DNA of 63,223 nucleotides, from contig JANQIT010000055.1 of NCBI GenBank assembly GCA_028282025.1, forward strand, positions 1-63,223. The letters are read 5' to 3'. Numbering within the stretch: position 1 is the first letter of the stretch; each line of letters opens with the position of its first letter. Shown here piece by piece: positions 45,001-53,997 of the stretch. The DNA comes from Hwanghaeella sp. Lineage in GTDB: Bacteria; Pseudomonadota; Alphaproteobacteria; UBA8366; Aestuariispiraceae. Made by a program: the position numbers and the translations under genes. The notes beneath the pieces are model-generated. The model made no database searches. It saw only the letters and a list, made by a program, of their open reading frames with translations, and had not been told where the DNA came from.

Positions 45001-46830
45001 TTGGTCCGTTTGCCGTCTAATAAGAGCAGTCTTGCGATCGGCGGCGTCGGGGTTACGGCCTTGCTTCTGGCAACCCTTCTTTTCCTGCAGGATCTGTATA
45101 TCGTCCGATCCACGGAGATAGAGCGGTATAAAGTTCGTGCGGTCCAGATTGAGGCGGCGGTAACCAGGTCTATAGCCGTAACCAAAGCGCGCTTGCAGTC
45201 GCTGGTTGCTTTCTTCGAGTCGAACTCGGTTGTTTCGGAGCGCGAGTTTTCGACGTTCGTTCGCGGCGCCCGGATCTTCGACCAAGGGCTTCACCTGCGC
45301 GCAATTGGGGTCATGCCGATGATGCAGACAACCCAGTTGGAGGCGCTGAACCAAGGCGTGGTCGGACGGTTAAGGGATAGAAATGGCTTGGGCTATCCGG
45401 ACTGGAAACCTATTCAAGCCAGCGGGCAGGAGTTCTACCTGCCTGTCGTTTACGCCGCCGCGCCAAGGGGCGTTCCCAGCGCCGTTGGTTACGATCTGGC
45501 GACGGACGGGGTGCGGGTCCAAACCGCGCTGGAGGCGCGACGGACAAGAAAGGTCCTGATGACGTCGCCGGTGGTTCTGTCTGAGGATCGGGACGAAGAT
45601 TATCACAGCGTGCTGTTACTGGCGTACACGGACAAGGGTAATCTCGGCTTTCGCAGCGTTGGGCCGCCTGGCGATGAGTTTCCCACAATGATCGCAATCG
45701 GGTATACGCCGGGGAAACATCTGGATGCCCTGTTCAAGACACTCAACGATCTTGAATTCCGCATTTCCGTGACGGACATAACAGTGGCGGAGCAGCCGGT
45801 GCCCGTGTTCGCGAACCGGGGTGCGTCGTCGGCGGAACTGATCCATGAGAGCAGGATCAGATTTTCCGGCAGAGTATGGTCGATAAGGTTCGAAAAGGCA
45901 GTGCCAAGCCTGTTCAGCATCACGCCGACGCTCACCTACGGATCCTATTTCCTGGGATGCGCAATAATCTTGTTTCTTGGGTATGTCGCGCGCCGGGTCG
46001 TTCTGAATGAAGCCTATCTTGAGGACAGAGTGGCGGCTCGCACGGCCGAGGTCGAGGAAGCTCAGGAAAAACTGAACCAGGCCTTGGTCGACGCAGAACA
46101 GGCGAACCAGGCAAAATCGGAGTTTCTGGCGACCATGAGCCACGAGTTCCGTACGCCGTTGAATGCGATACTGGGCTTTTCAGAGGTCATTCACCATCAG
46201 ACCTTCGGGCCGGTCGGATCGGAGCGGTACTCGCAATACGCCGAAGACATTCACAAGAGCGGGCAACATATGTTGCAACTGGTCAACGATATCCTCGACC
46301 TGTCCGCGATTGAGGCAGGCGCGCTCGAAATGCGGATGGAGCCTCTTGATGTCTATAGAATTATGGAAGACATCGGGCCGATCTGTCAGGAGATCGCGCA
46401 TGGGAAGGACATTCGGGTCCTTCAAAGGGTCGGTGATGACGTACCCAGGATTCTGGCCGACGAACGGGCTGTTAAACAAATCGTCATGAATCTCGTTTCC
46501 AACGCCGTGAAGTACTCGGCCTCCGGCTCTGAAGTTGAGATTGCGGCAGTGCAGCGGGAGAATTGGGTCGAAGTACATGTTTGCGACAGCGGCGAAGGCA
46601 TCGCGAAAGAGAGGGTTGAGCGGTTGCTGAAACCGTTTGTCCGTGGCGAGACGAACCCGCATGTAAGCCACGATGGCGCGGGGCTCGGCCTGTCGATCGT
46701 CAATCTTCTTGTTTCCAGACACAAGGGCAAGCTTCAGATCGACAGTGTTTTGGGGGAAGGAACGTCGGTCATCGTATCTTTCCCCATGGCGTCCGGGGTT
46801 GAAAACGCAGATGCCGATACATCCGAGTGA
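45001..46830 (+). CDS. CHASE-domain sensor histidine kinase
   Basis: 609 residues, TTG start with AGAGG upstream. A first membrane helix (about 13-32), a periplasmic CHASE sensor (about 60-290, with 'FDQGLHLRAIGVMPM' and the 'GYDLATDGVRVQTALEARRT' block), a second helix (about 310-330), a coiled coil, then a histidine kinase core: H381 in 'ATMSHEFRTPLNAILGF', N box 'NLVSNAVKYS', 'VCDSGEGIA' and 'GAGLGLSIVN'. CHASE domains bind small extracellular ligands. No response regulator is adjacent. It is a paralogue of the next gene. Confidence 0.9.
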   Translation: MVRLPSNKSSLAIGGVGVTALLLATLLFLQDLYIVRSTEIERYKVRAVQIEAAVTRSIAVTKARLQSLVAFFESNSVVSEREFSTFVRGARIFDQGLHLRAIGVMPMMQTTQLEALNQGVVGRLRDRNGLGYPDWKPIQASGQEFYLPVVYAAAPRGVPSAVGYDLATDGVRVQTALEARRTRKVLMTSPVVLSEDRDEDYHSVLLLAYTDKGNLGFRSVGPPGDEFPTMIAIGYTPGKHLDALFKTLNDLEFRISVTDITVAEQPVPVFANRGASSAELIHESRIRFSGRVWSIRFEKAVPSLFSITPTLTYGSYFLGCAIILFLGYVARRVVLNEAYLEDRVAARTAEVEEAQEKLNQALVDAEQANQAKSEFLATMSHEFRTPLNAILGFSEVIHHQTFGPVGSERYSQYAEDIHKSGQHMLQLVNDILDLSAIEAGALEMRMEPLDVYRIMEDIGPICQEIAHGKDIRVLQRVGDDVPRILADERAVKQIVMNLVSNAVKYSASGSEVEIAAVQRENWVEVHVCDSGEGIAKERVERLLKPFVRGETNPHVSHDGAGLGLSIVNLLVSRHKGKLQIDSVLGEGTSVIVSFPMASGVENADADTSE

Positions 46831-47050
46831 GAAGAACTAGGGACGTGGCTGCTTGCCCGACGCCTGTCCGGCAATAGTGAAGAGGCTCCGACAGTCGAGG
46901 GAACCGCTGGGAGCGCAAATATCGCCGACTGCACCGTCTGAGGTGTCAGACGTTTTCGCTCCCATCCGCGAAGCGGCTGCAAAGACCGGGTACTCTCCAT
47001 CGACCCTCCGTTATTTTACGGTATCTTGGTAGTGAAGATTCAGGTGTACG

Positions 47051-49024
47051 GTGACGATTTCCGCGCCGCCGGCTGTAACAGGTGCGAATCGGGATTGGAC
47101 TGCATTTGTATTCGTATTATCTTATAAAACTAATGCGGCAATAAACTTCGGTCTAAAGGTCCCGTTTTTGAACCTTATACCCTTTAAGAACAGCCTTACG
47201 ATTATTGGAGCCGTGGTGGCTGCGTTGCTTTTTGCAACCTATATTTTCCTGCAAGAGTTGCTTTTCGTTCGTGCGTCAGAGATCGAGCGCTACCGGGGGC
47301 GGGCGATCCAGATTTCCGAAGCGGTTACCAGATCTGCGGAGATCACACAGGCGCGTATGCAGGCGGTCGTCGCCTTCTTCGAGTCGAGCGTCGCCGTGTC
47401 CGAGCTGGAATTCGCGACATTCGTTTGGGAGGCAGGTATCTTCGACCAAGGCCCGCACTTGCGCGCAATCGCCGTTATGCCGCTGCTGCGAAAAGTCCAG
47501 TTGGAGACGGTGAACAGGCGCATCGCCAACAGGGCGGTCGACCGTGCCGATGCAGGATATCCCGCATGGACGCCTATCCAAGCCAACCCAAGGGATCTGT
47601 ATGCCCCGGCCGTCTATGCGGCATCTCCAAACGGTATTGATACCGTGGTCGGCTACGACCTGGCGACGGACCCCACGCGGCTGCAGACCGCCCTTCAAGC
47701 GCAACGGTTTGGCGGCATTCGTATGACCGCCCCTGTCGTCTTGACCCAGGACAGGCATGTCGACCGGCAGAGTGTCCTGCTTTTGGCATATACCGACAAA
47801 GCACGTCTTGGATACCGCGATGTGGATCACTCCGGAGGCGGGTATCCGACATTGATCGGGGTCGGCTATACGCCGGGGAAACATTTGGAAGCTTTATTTT
47901 CGGCCCTGAACGACCTGCAGTTCCTGATCTCGGTGAAGGATGTGACGGTGCCGGAGCAGCCTGTCCCATTGTTCAAGGATCCGAGTCCAGCCGATGCGCA
48001 ATTGATTTACGAAAGCAGCGTCGAATTTTCGGGCCGTGTTTGGGCTCTCCGGTTTGAAAAAGCGGTGCCGAATCTCACGGGTGTCGCACCGACATTGACT
48101 TACGCCTCCTACATCTTGGGCTGCCTGATGATCCTGCTCATGGGGGTTGTCGCGCGCCGCATCGTCAGGAACGAGGCAATATTGGAAAAGCGGGTCGCCA
48201 CCCGTACGTCGGAACTGGAAGAAGCCAAGGAGCAGTTGAACAAGGCCTTGGTCGACGCGGAACGGGCGAACCAGGCCAAGACCGAGTTTCTGGCGACCAT
48301 GAGCCATGAATTTCGCACGCCGCTGAACGCCATTCTCGGCTTCTCGGATGTTCTGCACCAGCAGGTATTCGGGCCCATTGGCGCGGAACGGTACAAGCAA
48401 TACGCCGCCGACATTCATAAGAGCGGCCAGCATATGCTGCAGTTGGTGAACGATATACTCGACCTGTCGGCGATTGAAGCCGGCGCCCTGGAGATGCACA
48501 AAAAGCCGCTTGATGTCTTTAGTGTGATCCAGGATGTCGGCGCGGTCTGCCGTGAAATCGCGAGCGCCAAGGATATTCGGGTTGTTCTGCATGTTAGCGA
48601 CGGCCTGCCCAATGTCCTTGCCGATGAACGGGCGGCGAAACAGATTATCATGAACCTCGTATCCAATGCGGTTAAATATTCCGCACCGGGCTCGGAAATA
48701 GAAATTACGGCGAGCCCGCATCGGCGCACGGTCCAAGTCTGTGTTTCGGACATGGGTGAAGGTATCCCGCGGGGGAAGATCGACCGTATTCTGAAGCCGT
48801 TCGTCCGTGGAGAGTCGAACCCCCATATCAGCCACGACGGCGCTGGTTTGGGACTGTCCATCGTGAGCGTTCTTGTCGCCAAGCACGACGGCGAGCTTCG
48901 GATCGATAGCACCGTCGGGGAGGGAACCGCGGTTACCGTGTCGTTCCAAGCGGTGCCTTTGGATGAAGTCAGCGGCGGAAGAGAGGGGGGCGTGCGCGAC
49001 GGGGAAATCCGCAGAGCTACCTAG
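47051..49024 (+). CDS. CHASE-domain sensor histidine kinase, paralogue
   Basis: 657 residues with the same plan as the preceding kinase: membrane helix (about 55-75), CHASE domain (about 100-335), second helix, coiled coil, H419 in 'ATMSHEFRTPLNAILGF', 'NLVSNAVKYS', 'VSDMGEGIP' and 'GAGLGLSIVS'. The two genes are clearly a tandem duplication that has diverged most in the CHASE domain. The start given is GTG 47051; a TTG at 47168 with AAAGG upstream would match the N-terminus of the first kinase better and removes 39 residues. No regulator gene follows. Confidence 0.88.
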   Translation: MTISAPPAVTGANRDWTAFVFVLSYKTNAAINFGLKVPFLNLIPFKNSLTIIGAVVAALLFATYIFLQELLFVRASEIERYRGRAIQISEAVTRSAEITQARMQAVVAFFESSVAVSELEFATFVWEAGIFDQGPHLRAIAVMPLLRKVQLETVNRRIANRAVDRADAGYPAWTPIQANPRDLYAPAVYAASPNGIDTVVGYDLATDPTRLQTALQAQRFGGIRMTAPVVLTQDRHVDRQSVLLLAYTDKARLGYRDVDHSGGGYPTLIGVGYTPGKHLEALFSALNDLQFLISVKDVTVPEQPVPLFKDPSPADAQLIYESSVEFSGRVWALRFEKAVPNLTGVAPTLTYASYILGCLMILLMGVVARRIVRNEAILEKRVATRTSELEEAKEQLNKALVDAERANQAKTEFLATMSHEFRTPLNAILGFSDVLHQQVFGPIGAERYKQYAADIHKSGQHMLQLVNDILDLSAIEAGALEMHKKPLDVFSVIQDVGAVCREIASAKDIRVVLHVSDGLPNVLADERAAKQIIMNLVSNAVKYSAPGSEIEITASPHRRTVQVCVSDMGEGIPRGKIDRILKPFVRGESNPHISHDGAGLGLSIVSVLVAKHDGELRIDSTVGEGTAVTVSFQAVPLDEVSGGREGGVRDGEIRRAT

Positions 49025-49115
49025 CCGCGCGTGGCTACCGCGACGTCCGAAGGCGGAGCGGTCTTGATACTCTTACGCTTCTAATGGTGCGGCGCCGTGC
49101 CACTCCCCGCGATCA

Positions 49116-49166
49116 TTGACGAATGTCAAATTTGGCGTATTTGTAATTTCAGAAATTTTTGAAATT
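49116..49166 (+). promoter_or_regulatory. Possible promoter and operator for the GbsR-like gene and cydAB
   Basis: TTGACG at 49116-49121 and TATTTG at 49138-49143 are 16 bases apart. Just downstream lies AATTTC-N10-GAAATT (49145-49166), an inverted repeat within the likely leader of the regulator gene and a candidate autoregulatory site. Confidence 0.4.
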
Positions 49167-49181
49167 GCAGAAACCAAGCAC

Positions 49182-49787
49182 ATGAATCTCGATCCTTTCC
49201 ATCAGGAGTTTGTCCTCCACTTCGGCGAAATGGGTTCACGTTGGGGTATCAACAGGACGGTCGGACAGATCTATGCCCTGCTTTTTCTCAGTGAGGAACC
49301 GCTGAATGCCGAGCAGATTACCGACAGTCTCGGCGTTTCCCGCTCCAACGTGTCGATGGGCCTGAAGGAATTGCAGGCCTGGAATCTGGTCCGCCTCAAG
49401 CATTTGCCGGACGACAGGCGCGACTATTTCACCACGCCGGAGGACCTTTGGGAGATTGTCCGCACGCTGGTGGACGAACGGAAGAAACGGGAAATCGACC
49501 CAACCCTGACAAAGCTGCGGGAATTGCAGCTGCAAGCGCCGCCCAGCGCCCAGGAAGACTACGCCCGCAACCGGATCGCGGAAATGGCCGATCTGATCGA
49601 ATTGCTGACAACCTGGTACGGCGACATGAACCGGTTGGAGACGGACCGCCTGATTCAATTGCTGGGGCTTGGCACCAAGGTCCTGAAGCTGATCGAAACG
49701 ACCGAGCGGATCGTGCCGCTGAAAGGGCGGTCCCGGGCTGGGGCGGAGACCGCTTCGACAGGAACAAAGAAACCGAAAGGACGGTAG
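49182..49787 (+). CDS. GbsR/MarR-like transcriptional regulator
   Basis: 201 residues from the ATG at 49182. A winged-helix domain (about 25-90: 'VGQIYALLFLSEEPLNAEQI', 'LGVSRSNVSMGLKELQAWNLV', wing 'LPDDRRDYFTTPED') is followed by a helical dimerisation region. The fold and the 'RWGINRTVGQIYALLFLS' entry match the GbsR subgroup of MarR-like regulators. It lies 3 bases before cydA and so very likely controls or is co-expressed with the oxidase. Confidence 0.88.
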   Translation: MNLDPFHQEFVLHFGEMGSRWGINRTVGQIYALLFLSEEPLNAEQITDSLGVSRSNVSMGLKELQAWNLVRLKHLPDDRRDYFTTPEDLWEIVRTLVDERKKREIDPTLTKLRELQLQAPPSAQEDYARNRIAEMADLIELLTTWYGDMNRLETDRLIQLLGLGTKVLKLIETTERIVPLKGRSRAGAETASTGTKKPKGR

Positions 49788-49790
49788 GCG

Positions 49791-51188
49791 ATGGATGCGT
49801 TAATCCTCTCCCGTATCCAGTTCGGGGCGAACATTTCCTTCCATATTCTGTTTCCCACCATCACCATCGCCCTTGGCTGGGTGTTGATGTTCTTCAAATT
49901 GCGCTTCAACGCCAGCGGCGATGCAAAGTGGATGGACGCCTACCGGTTTTGGGTGAAGGTCTTCGCGCTGTCCTTTGCGATGGGTGTGGTGAGCGGCATC
50001 ACCATGAGTTTTCAGTTCGGCACGAACTGGCCGGGCTTCATGGAGCGGGTCGGCAACATCGCGGGTCCCCTGCTTGCCTATGAAGTGCTGACCGCCTTTT
50101 TTCTGGAGGCCGTTTTCCTGGGTATCATGCTGTTCGGCGGGTCCCGCGTGCCCGGCTGGCTGCACACGCTGGCCACTTTCCTGGTCGCTTTCGGCACCAC
50201 GATGAGCGCCTTCTGGATTCTGGTCCTGAATTCCTGGATGCACACCCCGGTCGGTTTCGAGATGCGGGATGGCGTCGCACACGCGACCGACTGGCTGGCG
50301 ATTATTTTCAATCCCTCCATGCCGTATCGTCTGGTCCACATGCTTCTGGCCAGCGGTCTGACGGTCGCTTTCCTGATTGCCGGACTATCGGCCTTTCGGG
50401 TGCTGTTGGGGGATAAATCGAACGGCGTTCGGGCCGCGCTGAAATCGGCGGTCGCAATGGCGGCGGTCCTGATCCCGGTGCAGATCTTTGCGGGCGACCT
50501 GCATGGCTTGAACACGCTGGAACATCAGCCGGCGAAGATAGCGGCCATGGAGGGAAACTGGGAGACCGGCGGCAACGTTCCGCTGTTGCTCTTCGCCCTG
50601 CCGGATGAAGAGGTCCGGGAAAACCGCTTTGAATTGGCGGTGCCCAGCGGTGCTTCGTTCATCCTGAAGCACGACCCGGCCGGTGTGGTGCCGGGGCTGA
50701 ACGACTTCGTGACGGAGGAGGGGGCGGTCCTGCATCCGCCTGTCGCCGCCGTGTTCTGGTCCTTCCGCATCATGGTGGGGGTGGGCGTGGCGATGTTAGC
50801 GGCGTCCTGGGTCGCCGCCTGGTTCCTGTTCCGGCGCAGGCAAGGCGTCGGCGACGCGAGGGGACGCTGGCCTCTGCGCGCCCTGGTTGCGATGAGCTTC
50901 TCCGGTTGGGTGGCGACCTTGGCGGGCTGGTACACGACGGAAATCGGTCGCCAGCCGTGGCTTGTCTCCGGCGTGCTGACGACCGAACAGGCCGTGGCCG
51001 ACGTGCCCGCCGCGATGGTCGGGACGACGCTGGCGCTCTATCTCACCGCCTATACCGCGCTGACCGCGCTTTATGTCGGCGTGCTGTTCTATCTGGCCCG
51101 CAAGGCGGCGCGGGCCGGCGGAAACGGCGCGGAAACAGTGCCGCGTTCCGGCCAGGCCCCTGTGGCCGCCCTTCTTCCAGCGGAGTAG
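49791..51188 (+). CDS. cydA: Cytochrome bd-type quinol oxidase subunit I
   Basis: 465 residues, the length of the short Q-loop (CIO-type) form. The haem b595 ligand H18 is in 'NISFHILFPTITIALGW', 'RVGNIAGPLLAYEVLTAFFLE' and 'GDLHGLNTLEHQPAKIAAMEG' carry conserved helix and quinol-loop residues, and 'GWYTTEIGRQPWLVSG' is the family mark near the C-terminus. It oxidises quinol and reduces O2 in the inner membrane and is often cyanide resistant. cydB follows after 6 bases. Confidence 0.94.
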   Translation: MDALILSRIQFGANISFHILFPTITIALGWVLMFFKLRFNASGDAKWMDAYRFWVKVFALSFAMGVVSGITMSFQFGTNWPGFMERVGNIAGPLLAYEVLTAFFLEAVFLGIMLFGGSRVPGWLHTLATFLVAFGTTMSAFWILVLNSWMHTPVGFEMRDGVAHATDWLAIIFNPSMPYRLVHMLLASGLTVAFLIAGLSAFRVLLGDKSNGVRAALKSAVAMAAVLIPVQIFAGDLHGLNTLEHQPAKIAAMEGNWETGGNVPLLLFALPDEEVRENRFELAVPSGASFILKHDPAGVVPGLNDFVTEEGAVLHPPVAAVFWSFRIMVGVGVAMLAASWVAAWFLFRRRQGVGDARGRWPLRALVAMSFSGWVATLAGWYTTEIGRQPWLVSGVLTTEQAVADVPAAMVGTTLALYLTAYTALTALYVGVLFYLARKAARAGGNGAETVPRSGQAPVAALLPAE

Positions 51189-51194
51189 AAGACG

Positions 51195-52205
51195 ATGACA
51201 CTCTTTGGCGATCCGACCTATTGGCTGCCGGTGGCTTTTGCTGCCCTGATGGGGGTGTCCATTCTGATCTATGTCGTCCTGGACGGGTTCGATCTTGGCG
51301 TCGGCATCCTGTTTCCTTTTTCTAACCCGGAACAGAAGGACAGGATGATCGCCTCCATCGGGCCGTTCTGGGACGCGAACGAAACCTGGCTGGTGCTGGC
51401 GATCGGCCTGCTGCTGGTGGCTTTTCCCGCAGCGCATGGGGCGATTCTGACGGCGCTCTATCTTCCGGTCGCTATCATGTTGATCGGATTGATCCTGCGC
51501 GGCGTGGCTTTCGAGTTCCGCGCCAAAGCGCCGCCGGCGCACAAGCCTTACTGGGACCGCGCGTTCTTTGCTGGTTCGCTGATGACCGGCCTGTCGCAGG
51601 GTTTCATGCTGGGGCTGTACATCATGGGTCTGGAATGGACGGTGGCGACGGTCGGCTTTTCGATGCTGACGGCGCTCTGCCTGACGGCCGCCTATGGTTT
51701 CATCGGGGCCTGCTGGCTGATGATCAAGACAGAGGGTGCGCTACAGGGAAAGGCGGCCGGTTGGGCGCGAAAGGGCCTTTGGGGTGTGGTCGGTGGCCTC
51801 TTGGCCGTATCCCTGGCAAGCCCGCTGGTCAGTCCGCGCATCTTTGAAAAGTGGTTTGCCCTGCCGGAGATCTTCTTTCTGGCTCCGTTACCGATCTTCT
51901 CCGCACTGCTGCTGGGCGTTTTGCATCTGTCGCTGAAGAACCTGCCGGATGCGGCGGATCGTTGGACGTGGATTCCCTTCGCCGCGACGACGGCGCTGTT
52001 CGGCCTGGCCTTCGCGGGGCTCGCCTATTCCTTCTACCCCTATGTGGTGCCGGAGAAACTGACGATCTATGAAGCGGCCAGCGCGCCGGAAAGCCTGTTC
52101 ATCATTCTTGTCGGGGCGCTGTTCGTCCTGCCGGTGATCGCGGCCTATTCGGTTCTGGCCTATACCGTGTTTCGGGGAAAGGCGACGGAGCTGCGCTACG
52201 AATAG
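51195..52205 (+). CDS. cydB: Cytochrome bd-type quinol oxidase subunit II
   Basis: 336-residue membrane partner of CydA with about nine helices. 'YVVLDGFDLGVGILFPF' near the N-terminus, 'GPFWDANETWLVLAIG' and the ending 'ALFVLPVIAAYSVLAYTVFRGK' are diagnostic. No cydX-like small gene follows; the next gene converges 24 bases away. Confidence 0.94.
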   Translation: MTLFGDPTYWLPVAFAALMGVSILIYVVLDGFDLGVGILFPFSNPEQKDRMIASIGPFWDANETWLVLAIGLLLVAFPAAHGAILTALYLPVAIMLIGLILRGVAFEFRAKAPPAHKPYWDRAFFAGSLMTGLSQGFMLGLYIMGLEWTVATVGFSMLTALCLTAAYGFIGACWLMIKTEGALQGKAAGWARKGLWGVVGGLLAVSLASPLVSPRIFEKWFALPEIFFLAPLPIFSALLLGVLHLSLKNLPDAADRWTWIPFAATTALFGLAFAGLAYSFYPYVVPEKLTIYEAASAPESLFIILVGALFVLPVIAAYSVLAYTVFRGKATELRYE

Positions 52206-52229
52206 CGCCCGGATACCTGCCGCGAAACC

Positions 52230-53879
52230 TTATCGGGCAAGCTTCGTCAGGGTGAATTCTTGCGTCCCGCAACGGTCCGAGCGAGCTTTGCCTGTACCGT
52301 TTTCCAGTTCTAAGGAAAACGACTTCGACCCCGCGGACCAACCCAGTCCGCTGAAGTACCCACGGACCGTTCCACTCTCTGAAAAAGTTGCTCGAATATT
52401 ACCTCCTCCGCCGAAGTTCGAAGTGACCCGGATGTTGAATTTGCCGTTCTCGACGGTGACGGTTTCTTCAGCGGTTTCGCCCAATCGGCAAAATGGCGCA
52501 TTTGGCCACGTACTTTGCCGAACGTTTTCCCACCGCACACGCCATGTGCCATCCATGGGGTGGTTGTTGGAAGACGGGGAGAGGGCGGCGACTTTTCGCT
52601 GTTCCTCGATTCCAGCGATCCTGGCCTTGGCGATATCCGCAAAGTCACCCTGCGGAAAACGGACCAGATAGGCTTGCAACTCGGCCACGGTTTGGGCGTC
52701 CTTTACCTGGCTCCAAAACTCCGTATCCGGGTCGGCTTGCGGTGTGGGCGCCGGCGCGGGTGACGGGGATCGGTTGGCTTGTTCCGATTGCCGGCCAATT
52801 GCTGCGATCCTGGCCCGCGCCAAGGCGGCGAACGCGCCGTTCGGATATTGCTCCAGATAGGCTTGGAAGTCGCCGGCGCTGTCCGAGTTCTGGATCGCCT
52901 GAAAAAAGGCCGTGTCCGACTGGCTTTGCGCGGCGGCGCTCTTGTTCTGAATGGAGGCGATCTTGGCCGTGGCCAAGGCCGCGAACAGACCGTTGGGATA
53001 TTGGCCCAAATAGGCTTCGAACAGGCCCGCATCCTCGGAATCCTTGATCGAATTCCAGAAGGTCAGCTCCACCGTATTGTCCGTTTGGGCGGGGGGCGTC
53101 GGCGCGGCGGCGGGCTTTGCTTCCGGCGGTTCTTCCACGAAGAAGAAATCGCCGGTCAGGGACGAGCTTTCCCAGGGCACCTGCGCATCGTTCGTCCGGT
53201 CCATGACGGCGACGCGCACTGTTTTGAAAACGTCCTCCACTTTTGCGCCGGGGTTGGCGATGGCGCGGGACAGGGCGCGGGTATAGGGGCTGTTCCTGCC
53301 GCGCCCGTCGGCGGCGACCTTCCCCGGCGCGGTGGAATAGGCGATCAGCGTGCCGGACGGCGCGTCCATTCGGGCCAATCCCGCACCTCCCGACCGTGTG
53401 GCCGCCTTGTACGGGTTGTTGCGGCAGGCATCCATGACGACGATGTTCAGGCGGTTGCCGGCATTTTCCAACGCGCTCAACAGCGTCGATGCGGGAAATC
53501 CCTCGAACTCCACGTCGATGCTTTCTTCGATTTGGGCGTCGACGGGGATCAGGTAGTTCTCGCCCTTGGCCTGAATACCGTGACCGGCGTAGAAGACGAA
53601 ACCGACGGCCTCGTCCCCGGCGCGCCCCAATGTGCGGCTGAAACTGTGCACGGCCTTGCGCATGTCGCGGGCGTCCGCGTCGATAACCTCCATCACCTCG
53701 AAGCCGACCCCGCGCAGGGTCTCGGCCATCAGGGCGGCGTCGTTGGCGGGGTTGGTCAGGGGTTGGTTTTCATAAGCGCCGTTGCCTATGACCAGGGCGA
53801 CACGCCGTTCGGCATGGGCGGGATCTGTCCAAGATACCGCGACCGTGGCGCATAGAACGAAGATGGCAAGGAACCGCAT
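52230..53879 (-). CDS. Secreted caspase-like (C14) protein with repeat modules
   Basis: 549 residues. A signal peptide (about 1-23, ending 'DPAHA') precedes a caspase domain with catalytic H100 in 'FYAGHGIQ' and C152 in 'MDACRNNPYK'. Residues from about 265 to 415 hold three degenerate repeats of the type 'FxxIxxSxxxxxFxAYLxQYPNGxFAALAxAxI', and the last 100 residues are a beta-rich domain. It is expected in the periplasm, where orthocaspases cleave after basic residues. The upstream neighbour is a paralogue with the same plan. Confidence 0.88.
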   Translation of the reverse strand: MRFLAIFVLCATVAVSWTDPAHAERRVALVIGNGAYENQPLTNPANDAALMAETLRGVGFEVMEVIDADARDMRKAVHSFSRTLGRAGDEAVGFVFYAGHGIQAKGENYLIPVDAQIEESIDVEFEGFPASTLLSALENAGNRLNIVVMDACRNNPYKAATRSGGAGLARMDAPSGTLIAYSTAPGKVAADGRGRNSPYTRALSRAIANPGAKVEDVFKTVRVAVMDRTNDAQVPWESSSLTGDFFFVEEPPEAKPAAAPTPPAQTDNTVELTFWNSIKDSEDAGLFEAYLGQYPNGLFAALATAKIASIQNKSAAAQSQSDTAFFQAIQNSDSAGDFQAYLEQYPNGAFAALARARIAAIGRQSEQANRSPSPAPAPTPQADPDTEFWSQVKDAQTVAELQAYLVRFPQGDFADIAKARIAGIEEQRKVAALSPSSNNHPMDGTWRVRWENVRQSTWPNAPFCRLGETAEETVTVENGKFNIRVTSNFGGGGNIRATFSESGTVRGYFSGLGWSAGSKSFSLELENGTGKARSDRCGTQEFTLTKLAR

Positions 53880-53997
53880 GGCACTACCCAACCCTGTTGC
53901 AACTTGGAACAAAAAGTCTGCACAGAAAAGGTAATCTAAAACAATCGTTTGCGGACTCGTTTTGGGTGGCGATCCGGGATCGTCACCAAATAGAGGC

